Positions 1 through 4,518 of a stretch of 5,799 nucleotides of DNA are shown in pieces. The stretch is from Chryseobacterium gleum. Lineage in GTDB: Bacteria > Bacteroidota > Bacteroidia > Flavobacteriales_D > Crocinitomicaceae. The translations under genes were made by a program, and so were the position numbers. Every line of letters starts with the position of its first letter. Positions within the stretch are counted from its first letter, which is position 1. The stretch is taken from the NCBI GenBank assembly GCA_943326825.2, contig CALPUT020000175.1, positions 1 through 5,799 of the forward strand. The letters run 5' to 3'. The notes beneath the pieces were generated by a model. It ran no database searches, had not been told where the DNA came from, and worked only from the letters and a program-made list of their open reading frames with translations.

Positions 1-1
1 T

Positions 2-574
2 GGAGAAGAAGCTTTAAAATTAGTTCGACAAATAAGCCCTTCTCTTATATTACTTGATATTATGATGCCAAAAATGGATGGTATTGAAACTTGTCAATTA
101 ATTAGAAAAGATTTACAATTTGAACAACCAATTATTGCATTTTTAACATCTAGAGCAGAAGATTATTCGCAAGTTGCAGGTTTTGAAGCTGGAGCTGATG
201 ACTATATCACAAAGCCAATTCGACCAAGATTGCTGGTAAGTAAAGTATCTTCATTACTTAGAAGGTTAGACAGAGCTGTTGAACCTACAGAAAATGCAAG
301 TTCTTTATTAAAAATCAATCGAGATAAATATTTGGTCGAATTAAATGACAATAAAATTATACTTCCCAAAAAGGAATTTGAATTGCTTGAAATGCTTGCA
401 AGTCGACCGGGAAATGTATTTACAAGAGAACAAATTTTATCAACAGTATGGGGGAATGAAGCAATTGTTGGTGAAAGAACCATTGATGTTCATATTAGAA
501 AATTAAGAGAAAAACTTGGAAATGATTATATTCGTACCATAAAAGGTGTCGGATATACATTTAGCGAAGATTGA
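2..574 (+). CDS. OmpR/PhoB-family response regulator, 5'-truncated by the window edge
   Basis: This is a DNA-binding response regulator, the cytoplasmic output half of a two-component system. An in-frame ATG lies at 62, but the frame is open back to position 2 and reads GEEALKLVRQISPSLILLDI, which is receiver-domain sequence, so the true start is upstream. About 40 residues (the acidic-pocket strand) are missing against the usual ~230. In the visible 190 residues, the phosphoacceptor Asp is the codon at 56-58 (in LLDIMMP), the switch Thr is near 146 (FLTSR), and the conserved Lys is at 212-214 (ITKPI). A linker leads to a C-terminal winged-helix domain from about position 308, with the typical late signature TIDVHIRKLREKLG and the ending IKGVGYTF. 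The stop at 572-574 overlaps the start of the kinase gene, which marks them as a co-transcribed and probably translationally coupled pair. The family resembles PhoB/RprY regulators of Bacteroidota. The target regulon cannot be read from the sequence. Confidence 0.95.
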   Translation, partial: GEEALKLVRQISPSLILLDIMMPKMDGIETCQLIRKDLQFEQPIIAFLTSRAEDYSQVAGFEAGADDYITKPIRPRLLVSKVSSLLRRLDRAVEPTENASSLLKINRDKYLVELNDNKIILPKKEFELLEMLASRPGNVFTREQILSTVWGNEAIVGERTIDVHIRKLREKLGNDYIRTIKGVGYTFSED

Positions 575-1656
575 AAAACAAAAAACCAATAGTATTATTA
601 ATAATAGGAAGTTTAATTATTTACCTCCTTTCGTTTGTAAGTGCCCTACTTATTGAGTTGTTTTTTAAAGATTTACCTTTATGGAATATTATTCTTGTTC
701 CATTATTCATAGGTTTATCAACTTACTTAGTTTTTTTCTATTTCACAAAATATTTCATTAATGATCGACTTAAACTTATTTATAGATCTATTCGAAAAGG
801 AAAAATGACAAAAGAAAACGACTTTAGTTTTAAATTATCTGATGATATCATTGCTGACGCAGCTAGAGAGACAACACTTTGGTCAGATGAAAGAATAAAC
901 GAAATTTCAAAATTAAAAGTTCAAGAAGAATTCAGACGTGAATTTTTAGGGAATCTCGCTCACGAATTAAAAACACCTGTTTTTTCTATACAAGGTTATA
1001 TTCTTACATTATTGGATGGAGCAATTGAAGATGAAAATGTGAATCGCGTTTTCCTAGAGAGAGCTTCAAAAGCAACGGAACGTATTACAAATATCTTAGA
1101 TGATTTAGATCAAATTACACGATTAGAAGTAGATGATTTGCAAATGGAAATCAGATCTTTTGATATAGTAGAATTGGCTCAGGAAGTTTTTGATTCTTTA
1201 GAAATAATTGCAGATGAAAAAAATATTACGCTGAAATTCACAAAATTTTATAGCCCTATTACAGTGATGGGAGACCGCAGTAAAATTGCACAAGTATTTA
1301 CAAACCTTATCAATAATTCTATTTCTTATGGAAACGAAAAAGGTTCAACTATTATACGATTTTATGTTGTTGATGATCTGGTAACAGTTGAAATTTCTGA
1401 CAATGGCCCAGGTATTGATGAAATTCACTTACCAAGATTATTTGAACGTTTTTATAGAGTGGAAAAAAGTAGAAATAGAAATGAAGGTGGATCAGGACTA
1501 GGATTATCGATCGTTAAGCATATCATTGAATCTCATGGACAATCTATTTCGGTTCGAAGTACTGTTGGTCTAGGTAGTACATTTTCTTTCAGCCTTGATA
1601 AAAGTAAATCAAATCCAAACGCTGTTTATTCTTCAAGAGGGATTCAAATAAAATAA
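571..1656 (+). CDS. Two-component sensor histidine kinase (PhoR-like), TTG start
   Basis: This is a membrane-bound HisKA/HATPase histidine kinase of 361 residues, the expected partner of the upstream regulator. It has two hydrophobic segments (about residues 6-29 and 37-59) separated by only a few residues, so there is virtually no periplasmic sensor domain. A basic linker and a short helix (about 64-120) lead to the H-box FLGNLAHELKTP with phospho-accepting His131. The ATPase domain follows, with N-box NLINNS (245-250), G1 box DNGPGID (277-283), F-box FERFYRV (291-297) and G2 box GSGLGLSIV (307-315). All catalytic boxes are intact. No recognisable HAMP or PAS domain is seen. The TTG at 571 is the only plausible start: an in-frame TAG lies at 562-564, and the first internal ATG (residue 79) would remove both membrane spans. 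The 4-nt TTGA overlap with the regulator's stop suggests coupled translation. The signal is unknown; it may be sensed in the membrane or through a partner. Confidence 0.95.
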   Translation: MKNKKPIVLLIIGSLIIYLLSFVSALLIELFFKDLPLWNIILVPLFIGLSTYLVFFYFTKYFINDRLKLIYRSIRKGKMTKENDFSFKLSDDIIADAARETTLWSDERINEISKLKVQEEFRREFLGNLAHELKTPVFSIQGYILTLLDGAIEDENVNRVFLERASKATERITNILDDLDQITRLEVDDLQMEIRSFDIVELAQEVFDSLEIIADEKNITLKFTKFYSPITVMGDRSKIAQVFTNLINNSISYGNEKGSTIIRFYVVDDLVTVEISDNGPGIDEIHLPRLFERFYRVEKSRNRNEGGSGLGLSIVKHIIESHGQSISVRSTVGLGSTFSFSLDKSKSNPNAVYSSRGIQIK

Positions 1657-1730
1657 AGTATTTAATAAAAATCGCCAGCATCACTCTATTTATTCATAAA
1701 AGACCAGACTAATAAATCCTTAAAATTTAC

Positions 1731-1756
1731 ATCTGTGATTTATGTAATTCATAGAT
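1731..1756. promoter_or_regulatory. Imperfect 26-bp palindrome downstream of the kinase gene
   Basis: ATCTGTGA at 1731-1738 pairs with TTCATAGAT at 1748-1756 (one G-T wobble, one T-T mismatch), and an inner TTA/TAA continues the symmetry around the central TG. It begins 75 nt after the kinase stop and ends 66 nt before the CsbD-like frame. It has no following T-run, so it is a poor intrinsic terminator. It could be an operator for the downstream gene or an RNA hairpin at the end of the kinase transcript. The rest of 1657-1822 shows no other convincing element. Confidence 0.35.
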
Positions 1757-1790
1757 TTATTCTGTAACACAAACACTTAGAATTATCCGC

Positions 1791-1797
1791 TACTTTG
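1791..1797 (+). promoter_or_regulatory. Weak -7-like box upstream of the CsbD-like frame
   Basis: TACTTTG resembles the Bacteroidetes -7 element (TAnnTTTG) with one base fewer in the middle. It lies 25 nt before the ATG at 1823, a sensible distance. No TTG -33 element is visible 16-23 nt upstream, so this may be a weak promoter, one used by an alternative sigma factor, or chance. Confidence 0.25.
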
Positions 1798-1822
1798 TAT
1801 CTCATAAATAAAAGTAGTTATC

Positions 1823-1918
1823 ATGGAAACGTTAAAAAAAGTATCGGAAGAAGTTTTTAAAATCACTGGTGATTGGAAAGTTCAAGCTAAAAACTTAAAA
1901 GAAAAATTTTCTCAATGA
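1823..1918 (+). pseudogene. CsbD-like stress protein, 5' fragment (31 codons)
   Basis: A 31-residue reading frame starts at ATG 1823 and ends at TGA 1916-1918. Residues 14-31 (ITGDWKVQAKNLKEKFSQ) match, from memory, the first half of the CsbD-family motif: a Gly-x-Trp helix followed by a Lys-rich helix running to K-E-K-F/W-x-x-L-T-D. CsbD proteins are small, cytoplasmic, general-stress-induced proteins of unknown biochemical function, usually about 55-75 residues. Here the frame stops exactly where the LTDxDL half should begin, so the second helix and the C-terminus are absent. The last 32 nt overlap the 3' end of the opposing lipoprotein gene, which also appears shortened. I interpret it as a remnant left by a deletion. 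A functional micro-protein is possible but less likely. It is too short for routine gene callers. The family assignment is fairly confident; the decay is inferred. Confidence 0.6.
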
Positions 1919-2153
1919 TCTTCATTCGATAATCTGTTATTCTCTTTTCATTATCATTAATTACATTTACCTGTTCATTTTTGAAGTTTTGAACATACTC
2001 TTTTAAATCTGCTTTCGCATTATCTAAATCTTCATTTGCTTCGTCAAGATCTTTTTGTTCTTCTTTTACTTTTTCTGATGCTGATTCGCAACTTTGAGTT
2101 AAAAACATCCCTGATGTTAATAATGCAGTAAACATTAAGATTGAAATTTTCAT
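1887..2153 (-). CDS. Small coiled-coil lipoprotein, probably C-terminally truncated
   Basis: An 88-residue protein starts at the ATG at 2153-2151 on the minus strand. A TTG at 2192 would extend the frame, but it would place 13 polar residues ahead of the signal peptide, so the ATG is preferred; it follows an A-rich AAAACAAAAAAA leader, as is common in Bacteroidota. Residues 1-21 form a lipoprotein signal peptide ending in LTQSC, with Cys22 the probable lipidated residue. The mature part is highly charged with a heptad-like pattern (about 26-60; EKVKEEQKDLDEANEDLDNA), consistent with a coiled coil exposed in the periplasm or on the outer membrane. Related flavobacterial lipoproteins, as I recall them, continue well beyond the NEKRI motif (residues 69-73 here). 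In this copy the last nine residues (IEKIFLLSF) are encoded by the antisense of the CsbD-like frame, so the native C-terminus seems lost. Function is unknown; a stress or envelope role is only suggested by the neighbour. Confidence 0.7.
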   Translation of the reverse strand: MKISILMFTALLTSGMFLTQSCESASEKVKEEQKDLDEANEDLDNAKADLKEYVQNFKNEQVNVINDNEKRITDYRMKIIEKIFLLSF

Positions 2154-2179
2154 TTTTTTTGTTTTAATTATGAAAGAAT

Positions 2180-2202
2180 TTTCACAAGACAAAATTGTGA
2201 AA
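2180..2202. promoter_or_regulatory. Perfect 8-bp inverted repeat upstream of the lipoprotein gene
   Basis: TTTCACAA (2180-2187) and TTGTGAAA (2195-2202) are exact reverse complements separated by 7 bp. The repeat lies 27-49 nt upstream of the lipoprotein start, where a core promoter or operator would sit. The two-fold symmetry, with centres 15 bp apart, fits a dimeric regulator. It could also form a hairpin in the 5' leader. No strong -7 box was found on this strand; the nearest, CAATTTTG within the repeat, has one mismatch. Confidence 0.45.
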
Positions 2203-2287
2203 GTTGTGCTGTTTTCATATTACAAAACTTAGATTCAAAATTGTATGATTCACAGTTAACTAGTTATTATTTTAATCGCTTTATTTC

Positions 2288-2315
2288 TTTGCTTACAAAG
2301 ACTTTTGTAAATTTG
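2288..2315 (+). promoter_or_regulatory. Putative rlmN promoter (Bacteroidetes sigma-A type)
   Basis: A -33-like TTTG at 2288-2291 and an exact -7 element TAAATTTG at 2308-2315 are separated by 16 nt. That is slightly shorter than the usual spacing of about 17-23 but workable. Transcription would begin near 2320, giving a leader of about 15 nt before the rlmN ATG at 2335. An inverted repeat, TTACAAA (2293-2299) with TTTGTAA (2304-2310), fills the spacer and overlaps the -7 box, so a repressor could compete with polymerase here. Confidence 0.6.
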
Positions 2316-2334
2316 TACCTCAATAGAAATGTAG

Positions 2335-3417
2335 ATGTCTCAAAAGAAAGAAAATATTCGAAATTTATCCTTAGCTGAAATTAAAAAAGCGTTAGAAACA
2401 TATAACGAAAAAGGATTTCGTGCTAAACAAATTTATGAATGGCTATGGAAAAAAAGCGCTTCTACTTTTGACGAAATGAGTAATCTAAGTAAATCGCTTA
2501 GAGATATTTTAAATGAACATTTTTACATTGATTCAATTCAATTGGACGATCAACAAATCAGTTCTGATAAAACAATCAAATGTGCGTTTTCTGTTGGTGA
2601 AGGAAAAGTTGTTGAAGGTGTTTTAATTCCTACAACTTCTAGAACAACAGCCTGTATTTCTTCTCAAGTGGGATGTAGTCTTGCTTGTACATTTTGTGCT
2701 ACTGGAAAATTGAAATTGATGCGAAATTTGACCGCTGGCGAAATTGTTGATCAGGTTGTTTACTTAAAAAATCAATCGGAAAATAGATACAATACGCCTT
2801 TGACAAATATTGTCTATATGGGAATGGGCGAACCTCTTTTAAATTATAAAAATGTTCTTCGTTCTTGTGAAATGTTAACTTCTGAAGAAGGTTTAGGAAT
2901 GTCTCCTAGAAGAATTACAGTTTCTACAGCTGGAATTGCAAAGATGATTAAACAATTAGGAGATGATGAAGTGAAATTTAATTTAGCTCTTTCTCTTCAT
3001 GCTGCAAATGACAAAAAGAGAAGTCAAATCATGGAAATTAATGATTCTAATAATTTAGAAACATTGTCGGAAGCATTGAAATATTTCTATGAAAAGACAG
3101 GTACACGTGTTACTTTTGAATACATTATTTTCAAAGATTTCAATGATAAATTGGAAGATGCTCAAGAATTAGCTGCTTTTGCAAAATGTGTTCCTTGTAA
3201 AATTAATATCATTGAATACAATCCTATTGATGATGCTGGTTTCCAACAGGCTGACGTAGAAAATGTAAATGCCTTTGCTAATTATTTAGAAGGAAAGAAT
3301 TTGGTTGTTAATATTAGAAGAAGCCGAGGTAAAGATATCGATGCCGCTTGTGGTCAATTGGCTAACAAAAACAAAGCGATTACTGAAGAAAATAGAAAAC
3401 TTAAGAGTAATTTTTGA
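2335..3417 (+). CDS. rlmN: Dual-specificity 23S rRNA (A2503)/tRNA (A37) C2-methyltransferase
   Basis: RlmN is a cytoplasmic radical-SAM enzyme that makes 2-methyladenosine at 23S rRNA A2503 in the peptidyl-transferase centre and, in characterised enzymes, at A37 of some tRNAs. This 360-residue protein has the family's usual length. An N-terminal helical RNA-binding region (about 1-75, including FRAKQIYEWLWKK) precedes the core. The [4Fe-4S] cluster motif CxxxCxxC is Cys114, Cys118 and Cys121. The two catalytic cysteines are Cys107, seven residues before the cluster, and Cys339 (DIDAACGQL). Glu94 (VVEGVLIP) occupies the conserved general-base position, and GMGEPL (163-168) is the SAM-contact motif. 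With Cys107 present and RlmN-type spacing, RlmN is favoured over the resistance enzyme Cfr, though separating them from sequence alone is not absolute. The start at 2335 is supported by the promoter spacing, and it directly follows an ATG-TAG pair at 2329-2334. The stop lies inside a hairpin shared with the convergent TPR gene. Confidence 0.95.
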   Translation: MSQKKENIRNLSLAEIKKALETYNEKGFRAKQIYEWLWKKSASTFDEMSNLSKSLRDILNEHFYIDSIQLDDQQISSDKTIKCAFSVGEGKVVEGVLIPTTSRTTACISSQVGCSLACTFCATGKLKLMRNLTAGEIVDQVVYLKNQSENRYNTPLTNIVYMGMGEPLLNYKNVLRSCEMLTSEEGLGMSPRRITVSTAGIAKMIKQLGDDEVKFNLALSLHAANDKKRSQIMEINDSNNLETLSEALKYFYEKTGTRVTFEYIIFKDFNDKLEDAQELAAFAKCVPCKINIIEYNPIDDAGFQQADVENVNAFANYLEGKNLVVNIRRSRGKDIDAACGQLANKNKAITEENRKLKSNF

Positions 3418-3445
3418 TTTTTGATAATTTAATTAATTCAAAATC
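3416..3445. terminator. Possible bidirectional terminator between rlmN and the TPR gene
   Basis: GATTTTTGA (3416-3424, starting inside the rlmN stop codon) pairs with TCAAAATC (3438-3445) with a one-base bulge around an AT-only loop. The convergent arrangement makes a shared terminator likely. The stem is AT-rich and the downstream T-run on the plus strand is weak (AAAATTTT at 3454-3461), so the call is tentative. Confidence 0.4.
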
Positions 3446-3463
3446 TAAAATCCAAAATTTTAA

Positions 3464-3961
3464 TTATTCCCACCCTCGTAACTCAATACAAGCACGAATG
3501 AATTTTAGATTTAAATCAATCTGACTTTCATTGATACAACAACCAATTGCTTTTTTATAAGAAGTTATTGCATTATCTAATTCACCTTTATGTTGGTATA
3601 ACATTCCAAAATAAAAATAGATATCTGAATCTTCTCTACTTTGTATTGTTTGAGATTTGATTAGAAGCGCTTCTGCCTCATCAAATCTAGCTGCTTTTAT
3701 TAGGATTAATGCAAATTGTGTGTAAGTAGGGAAATAAGTTGGATCTATTTCGATGGCTTTACTGTAATTTTTTTCAGCTTCATCATTTCTCCAGAAATTA
3801 TAACTTAATCGCCCCATTTCATAATATGGTTCCGCTCTATCTGGAAAACGTTCAATTAAATCTTCAATTCTGTTAATTGCTCTTTCAAAAAAAGCAGAGT
3901 TAACATCTTGTTGAATTAAAAACATCTCTTCTTTAAACTTTCCAAACTTAGCTTCAATCAT
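3464..3961 (-). CDS. Tetratricopeptide-repeat (TPR) protein
   Basis: A 165-residue, apparently soluble protein without signal peptide or membrane span. It is built mainly of TPR helix pairs: one at about 43-74 (AEPYYEMGRLSYNFWRNDEA then KNYSKAIEIDP), a second at about 75-106 (ALILIKAARFDEAEALL), and a third at about 112-142 (YFGMLYQHKGELDNAITSYKKAI). An N-terminal helix pair (about 16-40) probably caps the array. TPR arrays are protein-protein interaction scaffolds; nothing here identifies the partner or pathway. The start is the first ATG (3961-3959). A second Met at residue 13 (position 3925) would leave all TPRs intact and would give a normal leader if the promoter at 3967-3992 is real. 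The gene is convergent with rlmN and divergent from the MazG-like gene, so it is its own transcription unit. Confidence 0.85.
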   Translation of the reverse strand: MIEAKFGKFKEEMFLIQQDVNSAFFERAINRIEDLIERFPDRAEPYYEMGRLSYNFWRNDEAEKNYSKAIEIDPTYFPTYTQFALILIKAARFDEAEALLIKSQTIQSREDSDIYFYFGMLYQHKGELDNAITSYKKAIGCCINESQIDLNLKFIRACIELRGWE

Positions 3962-3966
3962 AATTT

Positions 3967-3992
3967 CAAATTATTTAGCGCTAAAATACCAA
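3967..3992 (-). promoter_or_regulatory. Candidate promoter and palindrome upstream of the TPR gene
   Basis: On the minus strand TTG (3992-3990) and TAATTTG (3973-3967) are separated by 16 nt, resembling -33 and -7 elements with one base missing from the -7 consensus. The spacer contains a perfect 12-bp palindrome, TTTAGCGCTAAA (3974-3985), the only GC-containing symmetric site in this AT-rich region and a natural operator position. If the -7 box is used, transcription would start about at the annotated ATG. Confidence 0.35.
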
Positions 3993-4017
3993 AATCTTTT
4001 TCTATTTATCCCTAAAA

Positions 4018-4048
4018 TTGGTATTCCCTATTAAATTATTTAACTTTG
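4018..4048 (+). promoter_or_regulatory. Putative promoter of the MazG-like/tyrS unit
   Basis: TTG at 4018-4020 and an exact TAACTTTG at 4041-4048, with a 20-nt spacer, match the Bacteroidetes -33/-7 consensus well. Predicted transcription starts near 4053-4055, about 12-14 nt before the ATG at 4067, almost the same geometry as at rlmN. No promoter of equal quality is seen directly before tyrS, so this one may serve both genes. Confidence 0.6.
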
Positions 4049-4066
4049 ATAACCAATTTACAAAAA

Positions 4067-4456
4067 ATGAAATTAGCAGAAACAATTAAAGCTGTAGAAA
4101 CGTTCCATGATGCATTTGGAATTCAAAATAATTATGAGCCTACAACTGATTTGTCTATCAACGAGATTGAACTTCGTCACCGTTTGATGCAAGAAGAAAA
4201 TGATGAATATTTAGAAGCTGCAAAAGAAGGTAATCTTGTTGAGGTTGCTGATGCTTTAGGTGATCAATTGTATATTTTGTGTGGAACTATATTAAAACAT
4301 GGTTTACAACATAAAATTGCTGAAGTTTTTGAAGAAATCCAACGTTCAAACATGAGTAAATTAGATGAAAATGGAAAAGCAATTTACAGAGAAGATGGTA
4401 AAATCATGAAGTCTGAATTGTATTTCAAACCAGACATCAAAAAAATATTAGAATAA
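4067..4456 (+). CDS. MazG-like all-alpha NTP pyrophosphohydrolase
   Basis: A 129-residue cytoplasmic protein of the all-alpha NTP pyrophosphatase (MazG/PRA-PH-like) superfamily, whose members hydrolyse nucleoside triphosphates to monophosphate and pyrophosphate using Mg2+. The metal-binding pattern is visible: E43-E44-x-x-E47 in the first helix (QEENDEYLEA), then E59-x-x-D62 with D66 in the next (VEVADALGDQLY). The segment after residue 92 (SNMSKLDENGKAIYREDGK and the KP near residue 121) resembles substrate-capping tails of single-domain MazG-like proteins in this superfamily. Likely roles are nucleotide-pool cleaning or dNTP control; the substrate cannot be told. The ATG at 4067 is chosen. 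An in-frame TTG at 4046 would add seven residues, but it lies inside the promoter's -7 box TAACTTTG, so it would not be in the transcript. tyrS follows after 62 nt on the same strand, allowing co-transcription. Confidence 0.85.
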   Translation: MKLAETIKAVETFHDAFGIQNNYEPTTDLSINEIELRHRLMQEENDEYLEAAKEGNLVEVADALGDQLYILCGTILKHGLQHKIAEVFEEIQRSNMSKLDENGKAIYREDGKIMKSELYFKPDIKKILE

Positions 4457-4484
4457 TCTAAATCGGCTGCTTAAGTTTAGATTA
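4454..4484 (+). terminator. AT-rich hairpin overlapping the MazG-like gene's stop codon
   Basis: TAATCTAAA (4454-4462) and TTTAGATTA (4476-4484) are perfect 9-bp arms around a 13-nt loop that contains CTTAAG. The left arm begins with the TAA stop codon. No T-run follows, so it may be a weak or partial terminator, an RNA processing or stability element, or an attenuator-like structure before tyrS. Confidence 0.35.
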
Positions 4485-4500
4485 AATAGAAAATTATAAC

Positions 4501-4512
4501 TGTATTAATACA
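4501..4512. promoter_or_regulatory. Perfect 12-bp palindrome just upstream of tyrS
   Basis: TGTATTAATACA is fully self-complementary and ends six bases before the tyrS ATG. As DNA it could be an operator; as RNA it is too tight for a stable hairpin. It is AT-rich, so chance symmetry is possible. No tRNA-like T-box leader is present, because the gap from the upstream stop codon is only 62 nt. Confidence 0.25.
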
Positions 4513-4518
4513 ATAAAC

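Noticed and set aside
202..483. 93-codon open frame on the minus strand inside the response regulator
   Set aside because: It lies wholly antisense to a well-supported winged-helix/receiver coding region, has no promoter or family resemblance, and its Ser/Leu-rich, low-information translation is typical of antisense shadows in AT-rich genes.
2154..2192. TTG-initiated N-terminal extension of the lipoprotein
   Set aside because: The extra 13 residues would precede the signal peptide and overlap the inverted repeat at 2180-2202; the ATG at 2153 gives a standard lipoprotein signal peptide.
1657..2334. Mobile element or integration site in the low-gene-density patch
   Set aside because: No transposase or integrase fragment, terminal inverted repeats with flanking duplication, or tRNA gene was found; the inverted repeats differ from one another in sequence. 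A simple deletion explains the broken genes better.
2335..3417. Possibility that this radical-SAM gene is the antibiotic-resistance enzyme Cfr
   Set aside because: The length, the RlmN-type arrangement around Cys107, the CxxxCxxC cluster and Cys339, base composition matching its neighbours, and the housekeeping context favour native rlmN. A phylogeny would settle it.
4457..4518. T-box or other riboswitch controlling tyrS
   Set aside because: The gap is only 62 nt, far too short for a T-box specifier and antiterminator, and this leader type is characteristic of Firmicutes rather than Bacteroidota.
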